A DNA stretch of 27,781 nucleotides from AC-37 sp036389105. GTDB taxonomy: Bacteria; Actinomycetota; Thermoleophilia; Solirubrobacterales; Thermoleophilaceae. A program made the translations under genes and the position numbers. How positions within the stretch are numbered: the first letter of the stretch is position 1; each line of letters begins with the position of its first letter. Shown one piece after another: positions 1-6,875 of the stretch. The notes under the pieces were generated by a model, which saw nothing but the letters and a program-made list of their open reading frames with translations, had not been told where the DNA came from and did no database searches. The stretch spans positions 1 to 27,781 of the forward strand of contig DASVQK010000140.1 of the NCBI GenBank assembly GCA_036389105.1, read 5' to 3'.

Positions 1-406
1 TGCTGTTCTTGTCCACCGCCTGCCCGTTCGCCGGATCGCCGTTGTCCTCGAAGAAGACCTCGACGCCGCCGCCCTGCGGCGGAGCGCCTGGCCGCTGCGC
101 GTGCTTGAAGCGGTACTTGACCGACGCCTTGTTGCCCTCGACGCGGATGCACGTGACCTCGCCCTCCACCCGGAACTCGCCGAGCCCGAGGTCCCCCGTG
201 CCCCTGACATGGCCGGTCACGTCGGCCTCGAATCCGTGGGCCGCCACCGACAGGTGATTCGGGCCGCCGCCGGGCTCGAACGTGTTGCGCGCGCTGCCGG
301 CCACGTAGTCGCGCGGCGAGTCGGCTCCGGCCTGGACCGCGCCGACCGCACCCACCGCCGCGAACGCGCACGCGGCCGCACCCAAGATCCCTCTCCGTGC
401 ACCCAT
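1..406 (-). CDS. Secreted beta-rich protein of unknown function, 3' end cut off by window edge
   Basis: The reading frame opens with ATG at 406 behind a clear SD (GAGGAGG, 7 bases upstream) and runs open for 135 codons to the left edge, so the C-terminus is missing. The N-terminus looks like a Sec signal peptide: Arg4-Arg5, then an Ala/Val/Gly-rich stretch to about residue 27. The mature part is rich in beta-forming residues, with Gly-rich turns and the segments GEFRVEGEVTCIRVEGN and FFEDNGDPANGQ. I recall this pattern from small exported actinobacterial proteins of unknown function. No catalytic motif is visible. The frame is missed if a stop codon inside the window is required. Certain as a gene, unknown in role. 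Confidence 0.75.
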   Translation of the reverse strand, partial: MGARRGILGAAACAFAAVGAVGAVQAGADSPRDYVAGSARNTFEPGGGPNHLSVAAHGFEADVTGHVRGTGDLGLGEFRVEGEVTCIRVEGNKASVKYRFKHAQRPGAPPQGGGVEVFFEDNGDPANGQAVDKNS

Positions 407-461
407 CTCAACCTCCTCGGTCGCCCCTGCTGAGCTCACAGATTGCCACGCCTCGATCCCC

Positions 462-484
462 GGCGCGCCGCCCTCGGCGGCGCC
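462..484 (-). terminator. GC-rich hairpin abutting a stop codon, possible terminator
   Basis: GGCGC at 462-466 pairs with GCGCC at 480-484, and GCCG at 467-470 pairs with CGGC at 475-478. This gives a 9-bp stem with one bulged base (479) and a 4-base loop. It starts on the stop codon (TAG, 486-484) of the minus-strand gene at 484-1086. There is no T tract, which is usual for high-GC actinobacteria. It may end that transcript or only be a chance GC-rich palindrome. Confidence 0.4.
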
Positions 485-1086
485 TAATCCGGTCGCAGCC
501 CCGCCGCGCAGTCGTCCATCAACGCCGCATGCAGCTCCGGGTGCTGGCTCTGGAAGCGCTGCCAGCGCGACCGCACCTCCGCGAAGTTGATCTCGAGCTC
601 CGGCAGGCGGTCGGCGCGCGGGCCCCGGCCGAACCGGCGGGTCGCGCCTGCGCGCCTCGCCTCCTCCCCGCAGATCCTGAGCACCGCTCGGTGCGGCCTG
701 CGGGTCCGCCACGGCCCCGTCTCGATCGCGTAGCGCAGGCTGTCGTGGCGCGCCTCGGTCTCGAAGCCCACGGGGAGCCCGATTGTGAGCAGCGCCAGGA
801 CGGAGATGCCGCGGGTCTCCTTCCCCTTCCCGGTCATGCTGTGAAGGAGCCTCCCCTCCAGGCCCGGCTGCGGCGCGTACGCACGCAGCCGGTTGAACGC
901 CAGGCGCCCGTCGACCGGCCGCGGGTGCGGGAGCGGCGCGAGGTCGATCGTGTCCTGCTCGGCCAGCGCCCAGGCGGCGACCGCGATCAGGAGCTGCGCC
1001 AGCGCGGCGTCGTCGGGCGGCCGCGGCTCGAGCCGATCGGCGAAGGTGTAGAGCACCACGCTCGGGGGCGTGACGGCGTCGATCAC
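484..1086 (-). CDS. Hypothetical protein, 200 aa
   Basis: I do not recognise the family. The frame opens with GTG at 1086; there is no strong SD, and only a weak GGTGG lies upstream. The protein has a hydrophobic patch near residues 28-42 (ALAQLLIAVAAWALAEQD) and a second near 95-110 (ISVLALLTIGLPVGF). The second half is Arg-rich and there is no signal peptide. Codon choice shows strong third-position G/C and the frame is open throughout, which supports a real gene. It is divergent from the gene at 1119 with only 32 bases between the start codons, so the promoters must overlap. The hairpin at 462-484 follows its stop codon directly. Confidence 0.6.
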   Translation of the reverse strand: MIDAVTPPSVVLYTFADRLEPRPPDDAALAQLLIAVAAWALAEQDTIDLAPLPHPRPVDGRLAFNRLRAYAPQPGLEGRLLHSMTGKGKETRGISVLALLTIGLPVGFETEARHDSLRYAIETGPWRTRRPHRAVLRICGEEARRAGATRRFGRGPRADRLPELEINFAEVRSRWQRFQSQHPELHAALMDDCAAGLRPD

Positions 1087-1103
1087 GGGCCGCCACCGCC
1101 CGT

Positions 1104-1118
1104 TAGACTCGCGCCGTC
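1104..1118 (+). promoter_or_regulatory. Putative -10 element for a leaderless mRNA
   Basis: TAGACT at 1104-1109 fits the actinobacterial TAnnnT -10 motif and ends 9 bases before the ATG at 1119, which lacks an SD. This spacing would place the transcription start at or next to the start codon. It is inferred from the motif and spacing only. Confidence 0.4.
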
Positions 1119-1508
1119 ATGGCCGACGAGATCGAGCTCCACTTCATCGCCGACGAGCCGCCGGACGCCGCCATCCAGCGCTGGCGCACGGACCCGCCCA
1201 CACCGATCCGGGACGGGAAGTTCGAGGTCGTGGACGAGTCCTACAACTCGCTGACCTACGAGGCGCGCTTCTACGACTGGCCGATGAAGCTCCTCATGGT
1301 GTCGACGCTCGGGCTCGCCTGGCTGATGCGCACGATCGTCCCGATGGGGAGCATCTACAGGTTCACCGCCCGGTTCGACCCCGAGGGCGAGGACAAGCGG
1401 CGAACGAAGATCACGATCCTCGGTCACGCGTCCGAGGAGACCCGCGCCGCGCTCGGCGAAGTGGCTGCCGAGCACGGCGGGGCCGTCGATCTCAGAGTCG
1501 GCGCCTAG
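1119..1508 (+). CDS. Hypothetical small protein, 129 aa
   Basis: The ATG at 1119 has no SD but a TAnnnT hexamer just upstream, which suggests a leaderless message. The protein is acidic at the N-terminus (MADEIELHFIADEPPD). It has one hydrophobic segment near residues 58-72 (LLMVSTLGLAWLMRT), and its C-terminal third is helical and charged. The central part (YNSLTYEARFYDWPMK...YRFTARFDPEGED) alternates in a beta-strand pattern, so a small sheet-containing fold is likely rather than a pure membrane protein. The family is not recognised. Its stop lies 2 bases from the stop of the convergent SHOCT gene. Confidence 0.65.
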   Translation: MADEIELHFIADEPPDAAIQRWRTDPPTPIRDGKFEVVDESYNSLTYEARFYDWPMKLLMVSTLGLAWLMRTIVPMGSIYRFTARFDPEGEDKRRTKITILGHASEETRAALGEVAAEHGGAVDLRVGA

Positions 1509-1510
1509 GC

Positions 1511-2098
1511 CTACATCTCCGCGAGGAGCTCGGCCTTCTTGGCCGCGAACTCCTCGTCGGTGATCAGCCCGGAGTCGCGCATGTCGCCGAGCTTCTTGAG
1601 CTTGGCGGCCGGATCCTCCGCCGCGGCGTTCGCCTTCGCCGCCGCCATCGCGTCGTTGGCCGCGCTGCCGTAGGTGGCCTGGAGCCCGCTCGTCACGGCG
1701 GCCATGTCCCCGCCGGCGGCCGCGATCGACGCCTGCTGGGCGTCCCACTGGACGGCGATCCGCTGCGGATCCGCCGGGTCGATCTTGATCGGGAGCTCCA
1801 TGCCGGCGGTGATGGCCGCCTTCATCCGCGCCGCGGTGAAGACGTAGTTGACCTCGTAGGGCTCGCCGCTCGGCGGGTGCACCTCGAGCGGGATCTGCAT
1901 CGCGAACCTGTCGCCCGGCACCGGCGTGGTGAAGCCCTTGGCGACGGCCTTCGCCGGCGTGCCGCTCTTGAGGATCTCGCGCTCGCCGCGGTCGTCCGCC
2001 ACCGCCGCGATGTCCTTGAAGGCGCCCTTGATCGACGGCATGCCGCCGTGATGGTCGCTCAGTCCCTTCAGGTCCTTCATGCCCTTGAACAGGCCCAT
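1511..2098 (-). CDS. SHOCT domain protein, 195 aa
   Basis: The C-terminal 34 residues (about 162-195; DPAAKLKKLGDMRDSGLITD and onward to AELLAEM) match the SHOCT short C-terminal domain, a two-helix oligomerisation or targeting module. The central part, near residues 65-120, is a beta-rich segment ending in ELPIKIDPADPQRIAVQW. It resembles the end of the upstream partner protein (SITVKYDPDSPTSALIYGW), so the two share a related domain. ATG at 2098 has a strong SD (AGGAGGAGG). The gene follows the partner gene by 27 bases and is probably co-transcribed with it. There is no signal peptide. Function is unknown. Confidence 0.85.
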   Translation of the reverse strand: MGLFKGMKDLKGLSDHHGGMPSIKGAFKDIAAVADDRGEREILKSGTPAKAVAKGFTTPVPGDRFAMQIPLEVHPPSGEPYEVNYVFTAARMKAAITAGMELPIKIDPADPQRIAVQWDAQQASIAAAGGDMAAVTSGLQATYGSAANDAMAAAKANAAAEDPAAKLKKLGDMRDSGLITDEEFAAKKAELLAEM

Positions 2099-2125
2099 TC
2101 GCTTCCTCCTCCTTCGGAGTTGTGG

Positions 2126-2515
2126 CTACCAGCCGTAGATGAGCGCCGACGTGGGCGAGTCGGGGTCGTACTTGACCGTGATCGACTTGCCCTCGGAGAG
2201 GTCCTCCATCTGCGCCGGCAGCATCGACTGCGAGATCGTGGTCTGGAACGGCTCGCCCTCGGCCGGCCGGATCGAGACGTCGAACTCGGTCTTCTGCCCG
2301 CCGCCCATGTCGGTCTCGCCGGTGGGGCGGATCGAGTGGATCACGCCCGGCGCCTCGACGCCCGACTGAGCCAGCTTCTGGGCCATCTGCGCGTATGCCG
2401 CCTGCGCACCCAGGTCGCCCATGCCGGGGACCGCAGCGCCCTGACCTTGGCCGGCCCCGGTCATCGCCTGCTGGGCCTGGTCCTGCGCGCCGCGGATCTT
2501 GTCCCTGAATCCCAC
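2126..2515 (-). CDS. Hypothetical protein paired with SHOCT gene, 129 aa
   Basis: The start chosen is GTG at 2515, with the SD GAGGAGGAG a few bases upstream. The open frame extends further to 2668, but that part has no SD and overlaps the LuxR gene's end. The N-terminal 50 residues are Gln/Ala/Gly-rich and probably helical (VGFRDKIRGAQDQAQQAMTG). The C-terminal 75 residues form a beta-rich domain ending DLSEGKSITVKYDPDSPTSA. That domain parallels the middle of the SHOCT protein encoded 27 bases downstream. The two genes look like a small operon of partly paralogous proteins. I do not know the function. Confidence 0.8.
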   Translation of the reverse strand: MGFRDKIRGAQDQAQQAMTGAGQGQGAAVPGMGDLGAQAAYAQMAQKLAQSGVEAPGVIHSIRPTGETDMGGGQKTEFDVSIRPAEGEPFQTTISQSMLPAQMEDLSEGKSITVKYDPDSPTSALIYGW

Positions 2516-2639
2516 TCGCTCCTCCTCGGATCGTGGCGCTACGACGATGAGATGCCCCAGGCGGGCGATGCGCCGAGGGGAGCCTAACCGCCCGCCGGGC
2601 GCCTGTGTGAATTCTTTGGACCGGGGACCGGCGGCGCGA

Positions 2640-3425
2640 TCAGGGCCCGAAGTACCGCGCCGCGGCATGGGTGCGGTTCCTCACGCCGAGCTTCCGCAGG
2701 ATGTTCTTGACGTGAGACTTGACCGTGCTCTGCGAGATCACCAGGCGATTGGCGATCTCGGCGTTGGTCGCGCCCGCGGAGATCATGCTGAGGATCTCGC
2801 GCTCGCGCTCCGTCAGGATGTCCTCGGAGACGAAGCTGTCGCCGCCGCGGAAGGTAGGCGCCGGAAGGGGGGGCCCCTGCCGTCGCTTCTCATGACCGCC
2901 GGCGAGGGAGACCGCGGTGGAGTGAGCGGCTGTAACGGCCTCCCTCAGCTTCTCGATGCCGGGGGAGTCGTCCCATTGAGCGAGCTGCTTGGCCAGCACC
3001 TCCATCCGCATGGCGATCCCTTCCAGCGACTCGACCGGGTCCGCGTGGATCGCCGACGCGATTGGCCCTCGTTCGTCGTCCTGCTCCTTCGCCGCGGCCC
3101 GGGCGGGGCTTCCTGGACCGCGATCGAGGCCGGCCAGCGCCGCCTCGTAGGGCGCGAGGCTCTGGACGATGACCGCCGTGGCGGATTGGACGACGCGCCC
3201 CGCGTCGCGAGCGCTCCCCGCCCCTGCCACGGCCCGGGCGAGCGCCGCGTGATAGGCCTCCACCAGGCAGACGAGGCCGCCCTCGTGCTCGAGGGTCCGG
3301 CGGCCGGCCTCTTCGGCCCCCCGAAGGGCCTGGTCCTCGTCGCCGCCGATGTAGCCCTCGATGATCGAGGCATAGGCCTGACGAAGCGCGGGCGGGGGGG
3401 CCCCAGGCACGAACCTCTGGCTCAC
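2640..3425 (-). CDS. LuxR-family transcriptional regulator with RsbU_N-like N-terminal domain
   Basis: Residues 204-260 form a typical LuxR (GerE) helix-turn-helix: LTEREREILSMISAGATNAE, then IANRLVISQSTVKSHVKNIL and RKLGV. Residues about 13-98 (ALRQAYASIIEGYIGGDEDQ and onward) resemble the helical N-terminal domain of the phosphatase RsbU, which binds the RsbT switch protein in stress signalling. The middle (130-185) is helical and charged. There is no receiver domain, so control is probably by protein partner rather than phosphorylation. GTG at 3425 has GGAGG 8 bases upstream. The gene stands alone, with a 309-base palindrome-bearing gap in front. HTH assignment is firm; the N-terminal match is by pattern only. 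Confidence 0.88.
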   Translation of the reverse strand: MSQRFVPGAPPPALRQAYASIIEGYIGGDEDQALRGAEEAGRRTLEHEGGLVCLVEAYHAALARAVAGAGSARDAGRVVQSATAVIVQSLAPYEAALAGLDRGPGSPARAAAKEQDDERGPIASAIHADPVESLEGIAMRMEVLAKQLAQWDDSPGIEKLREAVTAAHSTAVSLAGGHEKRRQGPPLPAPTFRGGDSFVSEDILTEREREILSMISAGATNAEIANRLVISQSTVKSHVKNILRKLGVRNRTHAAARYFGP

Positions 3426-3734
3426 GGGGCCGACCTCCAGCTCGTCACGCTCGTGACCTGCGCGCCCTGGGGGCGCGGCACGTCCCCCGAACGCAGGCCG
3501 ACGAGGCCCTCATCGTCGCTATGGCGATCATGTCGAGCGCACCCCGGCTCCCTGATGTCACAGCACACCCGCCTACGACTTGGGCAGACGTCTGAGCGGC
3601 GATTTTCTCAGTGAAGACTGCCGCAGCGCAATAGTCCGAAGGGGGTACTCGCTTTCACGTGACCCCTTCGTTAGAGCGGAACTACCACCGGACCGTGGGG
3701 GTCCAACCCCTCCTTTGGAGGGTCCGGCCGCGCC
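3426..3734. other. Gene-free gap with palindromes, likely control region of the LuxR gene
   Basis: No credible coding frame is present. Visible elements are CAGACGTCTG at 3585-3594 (perfect 10-bp palindrome), TCACGTGA at 3655-3662 (perfect 8-bp palindrome) and an inverted repeat CGAAGGGG (3637-3644) / CCCCTTCG (3663-3670) that encloses the latter. A further hairpin near 3688-3727 is listed separately. The stretch from about 3595 to 3670 is less GC-rich than its surroundings, as expected of a promoter. The only gene reading away from here is the LuxR gene (start 3425), so the palindromes may be operator sites for it. Confidence 0.45.
3688..3727 (-). terminator. Nested hairpin downstream of the phosphotriesterase gene
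   Basis: The outer arms CCGGACC (3688-3694) and GGTCCGG (3721-3727) are exact complements. Within them CCCTCC (3708-3713) and GGAGGG (3717-3722) can form an alternative stem with a 3-base loop, sharing bases with the outer arm. It begins 7 bases beyond the stop of the minus-strand hydrolase gene (3735). It has no T tract. It is a plausible transcript end for that gene. Confidence 0.45.
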
Positions 3735-4703
3735 TCAGCCGGCCAACCACCGCCGCGGGTTCTCGACCAGCATCGTGTCGAGTTGAGCGTCGGTCGTCCC
3801 CGCCTCCTTCAGCGCCGGGATGACCGACTCGAACAGGAAGGTCATGCTCCAGTCGTTCGCGGCCCCCGACGCCTCGAGCTGCTCGACCGTCTCCGGCGGG
3901 TACCAGTCGAGCCCGGCGGCGATCGGGATGTCGTAGTCCTGCGAGAGGAACATCCGCTCGGCGTAGCCGCGCTCGAGCAGCTCGACGACCGTGGCGTTGC
4001 GGCGGTCGGTGGGCAGGAAGATGTCGAGCCCGTAGCGGTCCATGCCGATGTAGACGCCGGTTTCGAGCAGGCGCTGGATGTAGTCCAGGTCGTCGGTGTC
4101 GCCGGTGTGCGCGATCTGGATCTTCTCCGGCGACACCCCCTCCTCGAGGAAGATCTCGATCTGGCGCGGGCCGGTCTCCGACGCCGGGCGCGAGTGGGCC
4201 ATGATCGGCGCGCCCGTGCGCACGCTGGCGCGGGCGGCGGCGCGGTGGATCTTCTCCACGCGCTCGTTCACGCCGGGCTCGTCGGCCGCGCACTTGATGA
4301 ACGCGGCCTTCACGTCGGTGCCCTGGACGCCCTGCTCGATGTCATGCGCGAACAGGCCCGCCATGAAGTCCTCGTCGCGGTTGGCCAGGAACTGCGGGAG
4401 GTGGTCGTACGTGTAGATGCCGGTGCAGACGATCACGTTCAGGCCGCTCTCCGCCGCCACCCGCCGGACCCGCCGCACGTCGCGCCCGAGCAGCATTGCC
4501 GTGGGCTCCACAACCGTGCGCACCCCGTGCGCCTTCACGGCCTCGGCCGCCTCCATCGCCAGCGCGTGCTCCCGCTCGTCGTCCATGACGTGGGGCCACT
4601 GGAACGCCACCGCCTCGTCGCGCGAGAAGAAGTGCTCGTGGATGAGCGTCAGACCGAGCTCGTCGGCGTCGACCGGACCCTGTACCCCCTGCACGCTCGC
4701 CAT
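3735..4703 (-). CDS. Phosphotriesterase-family metal-dependent hydrolase (322 aa)
   Basis: This is an amidohydrolase-fold enzyme of the phosphotriesterase/lactonase-like family. The binuclear metal ligands are all in place: H22 and H24 (LTLIHEHFF), the bridging lysine K137 (AAFIKCAADE), H170 (PIMAHS), H199 (QIAHTGD) and D256 (FLSQDYD). The length of 322 residues fits the family. The start at ATG 4703 is preceded by a GA-rich SD (GAGGAGAGGGGAG); the frame stays open further upstream, but that part is Pro/Arg/Gly-rich and non-conserved. Substrate cannot be told; lactones or esters are as likely as phosphotriesters. It is divergent from the beta-helix gene at 4804. TAGGAT (4743-4738) is a possible -10. 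Confidence 0.92.
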   Translation of the reverse strand: MASVQGVQGPVDADELGLTLIHEHFFSRDEAVAFQWPHVMDDEREHALAMEAAEAVKAHGVRTVVEPTAMLLGRDVRRVRRVAAESGLNVIVCTGIYTYDHLPQFLANRDEDFMAGLFAHDIEQGVQGTDVKAAFIKCAADEPGVNERVEKIHRAAARASVRTGAPIMAHSRPASETGPRQIEIFLEEGVSPEKIQIAHTGDTDDLDYIQRLLETGVYIGMDRYGLDIFLPTDRRNATVVELLERGYAERMFLSQDYDIPIAAGLDWYPPETVEQLEASGAANDWSMTFLFESVIPALKEAGTTDAQLDTMLVENPRRWLAG

Positions 4704-4763
4704 CCCGCTCCCCTCTCCTCGCCCGCTTGCCGGCGCGATCCTACGCTCCCGGCGCGGGCCGAG

Positions 4764-4795
4764 TTGACTCCCGCGGCGCGGCGGGCCTGTACCTT
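4764..4795 (+). promoter_or_regulatory. Putative promoter of the beta-helix gene
   Basis: TTGACT at 4764-4769 is a good -35 match. TACCTT at 4790-4795 fits TAnnnT and ends 8 bases before the SD-less ATG at 4804, suggesting a leaderless message. The 20-base spacer is longer than usual; reading TGTACC (4788-4793) as the -10 gives 18. Confidence 0.45.
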
Positions 4796-4803
4796 CCGGC
4801 GGC

Positions 4804-6417
4804 ATGCGCGCCCCGATCGCAGCCAGCGCGGCCCTGCTCGGGCTGGCGCTCCTCCCGTCGGCGGCAGCCGCTCACGCGGAGCGCTGGACGCACTACCCCG
4901 ATCCGAACGCGGCCACGGTGCCCAAGCACCGCGGGATCGGCCCCGCGCGCGTGGTGTGCAAGCCCGACTCGGCCAAGCGCATCCGCAGGAGCTGGGCGGG
5001 CAGGGGCCGTCACGCGACGAAGCGGCGGCGGGAGACGCTGGCGCTCCTCAAGCGCTGCCGTTACCGCCACGTCCAGCAGGCGGTGGACGCCGCGAAGAGC
5101 GGCGACCGGATCCTGCTGCTGCCCGGCGTGTACCGCGAGGAGCCAAGCCGGAGGATCCCGGTGAAGGACCCGAGGTGCCAGGGCGACGAGTTCTGGGAGG
5201 ACTCCGGCGACAACCACCAGGAGGACGGCCGCGTTCCGACCTACGACCACCAGGCGGTCTGCCCCAACGCGCGCAACCTGATCGCGATCGTCGGCGACTC
5301 GCTGGCGGACGAGGACCGCGTGTGCGACCACAAGTGCAACCTCCAGATCGACGGCAGGGGCCGGCGCCCCGAGGACGTGGTGCTCCAGAACGACCGGCTG
5401 AAGCAGGACGTGATCCGCGCCGACCGCGCCGACGGCTTCCAGCTGCGCAACGTCCTGGTCGAGCAGGGCGGCTACAACAACGTCGACGTCGTGGAGACCA
5501 ACGGGTTCCGGCTGACCCACCTGAAGACGCGCTGGGCGAAGAACTACGGGATCCTCACGTTCACCTCCGACAACGGCCTGTACGCGCTGATCGAGGCCTA
5601 CGGCAACGGCGACTCCGGCGTGTATCCCGGCTCGGGCCCCGAGCGCCATTGCAAGAGCTACGGGATCGAGGTGCGCGACGTCGACTCGCACGACAACGTG
5701 ATCGGGCAGTCGGGCACCTCGGGCAACGGCACCTGGATCCACGACTCGCGCTTCCACCACAACTCCGCCGGGATCTCGAACGACTCGTTCGCGCCCGGGC
5801 ACCCGGGCATGCCGCAGGACTGCTCGAAGTGGACCGACAACCTGATCTACTCGAACAACAAGAACCCGTTCGAGGACGACAACGAGGCCTACTGCAACTC
5901 GACCCCGTTCGAGAAGCGTCGCAAGGACCTGGTGTGCCCGCAGTTCCTGGCCGTCGTGGGCGCCGGCTTCATGTTCTACGGCGTCAATCGCAACCAGGTG
6001 ACGGGCAACCGCATCTACGACAACTGGCGGACGGGGCTGCGTCTGTTCTGGGTCCCCTCCACCCTGCGGGGCGACAACGACGCCGACGAACAGACCGACA
6101 ACTCGAACGGCAACCAGATCAGGGCCAACTGGTTCGGGGTCGCGCCCGACGGCAGCTACGCGCCCAACGGCCAGGACGTGTACTGGGACGAGCAGGGCAT
6201 CGGCAACTGCTGGGAGGGAAACCTCACGGCGCCCGACCACGAGCTCACCTCCGACCCGGCCAACCTCCCGACCTGCGCGTCGGGCGGGTCGATCTCCCCG
6301 GTCTCCAACCCGGCCAAGACAGCGGGCGACGCGCCGTGCGCCACCTGGAACCCGCGCACCAACTCCGATCCGCCCGGCTGCGCCTGGTTCACCACGCCGC
6401 CGCCGCCGGAGAGGTGA
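4804..6417 (+). CDS. Secreted right-handed parallel beta-helix protein (537 aa)
   Basis: A signal peptide covers residues 1-24 (Ala/Leu-rich, ending SAAAAHA). The mature protein shows the coil-by-coil pattern of parallel beta-helix proteins: short strands with Asn-rich turns, such as NGFRLTHLKTRWAKNYGILT, DSHDNVIGQSGTSGNGTW and IYSNNKNPFEDDNEA. An early segment (YRHVQQAVDAAKSGDRILLL) is the classic entry of pectate-lyase-like and nitrous-oxide-reductase-accessory-like folds. Cysteines are frequent in the middle and C-terminal regions, so disulfides are likely. No catalytic residue set can be assigned, so polysaccharide binding or lysis is only a guess. Its stop overlaps the next gene's GTG start by 3 bases. 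Confidence 0.88.
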   Translation: MRAPIAASAALLGLALLPSAAAAHAERWTHYPDPNAATVPKHRGIGPARVVCKPDSAKRIRRSWAGRGRHATKRRRETLALLKRCRYRHVQQAVDAAKSGDRILLLPGVYREEPSRRIPVKDPRCQGDEFWEDSGDNHQEDGRVPTYDHQAVCPNARNLIAIVGDSLADEDRVCDHKCNLQIDGRGRRPEDVVLQNDRLKQDVIRADRADGFQLRNVLVEQGGYNNVDVVETNGFRLTHLKTRWAKNYGILTFTSDNGLYALIEAYGNGDSGVYPGSGPERHCKSYGIEVRDVDSHDNVIGQSGTSGNGTWIHDSRFHHNSAGISNDSFAPGHPGMPQDCSKWTDNLIYSNNKNPFEDDNEAYCNSTPFEKRRKDLVCPQFLAVVGAGFMFYGVNRNQVTGNRIYDNWRTGLRLFWVPSTLRGDNDADEQTDNSNGNQIRANWFGVAPDGSYAPNGQDVYWDEQGIGNCWEGNLTAPDHELTSDPANLPTCASGGSISPVSNPAKTAGDAPCATWNPRTNSDPPGCAWFTTPPPPER

Positions 6418-6875
6418 CCCGCCCGCGGCGCGGCGCGCTGGCGGTCGCCGCGGTCGCGGTCGCCGGCTGCGGCGGCAGCGCGGACTCGGAGCCGCGCGCC
6501 GCCTGGGTCGGGAAGCCGGTCGTGGTCCGCCACCCCGAGCTGCCCGGCGACGAGCTGGCCACCGGGCGCGTGGTCAACCGCTCGACCGAGGTGCTGCGAG
6601 TGGATGCCGCGGCGGTGCGCGTCCTGGACGCCGACGGCCGCCGGGTGCGCGCCACGGTGCGCTTCGCCGCCGGCTACTCGCACGGGCTCTACCCGCCGCG
6701 CGACGCGCCGCGGGAGAACCCGCGCTTCCTGCGCGAGCGACTGGGCGACGCCGCCACCGTCCGGCCCGGCCGCTCGGTGCCGCTCACGGTCGCCTGGCAC
6801 CGCCGCGGGAGGGCGGCCGCGCCGGTCCGGATCGACCTGGGCGCGGCTTCGCTGCCGCTGCCGCCGGGTCCGTAG
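6414..6875 (+). CDS. Predicted lipoprotein, 153 aa
   Basis: GTG at 6414 overlaps the TGA of the beta-helix gene (GTGA), so translation is probably coupled. The N-terminus is a lipoprotein signal: basic TRPRRG, a hydrophobic Ala/Val stretch, and the lipobox V16-A17-G18-C19 followed by GGS. The rest is one beta-sandwich-like domain with alternating strands (ATGRVVNRSTEVLRVDAAAV, RVRATVRFAAGY) and a strand pair at the C-terminus. I cannot name the family. It would be anchored on the outer face of the membrane next to the secreted beta-helix protein. The last 92 bases overlap the end of the convergent sulfotransferase gene. Confidence 0.72.
   Translation: MTRPRRGALAVAAVAVAGCGGSADSEPRAAWVGKPVVVRHPELPGDELATGRVVNRSTEVLRVDAAAVRVLDADGRRVRATVRFAAGYSHGLYPPRDAPRENPRFLRERLGDAATVRPGRSVPLTVAWHRRGRAAAPVRIDLGAASLPLPPGP

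Noticed and set aside
2516..2668. N-terminal extension of the SHOCT-partner gene to 2668
   Set aside because: It has no SD, overlaps the end of the LuxR gene, and is unlike the rest. GTG 2515 has a strong SD at normal distance.
3783..6875. A 1030-codon plus-strand open frame across the hydrolase and beta-helix genes
   Set aside because: It is made of Arg/Ala/Gly/Pro/Val-rich sequence typical of a shadow frame in GC-rich DNA, and it crosses two well-supported genes. Only its last 154 codons (6414-6875) have a signal peptide and real gene features.
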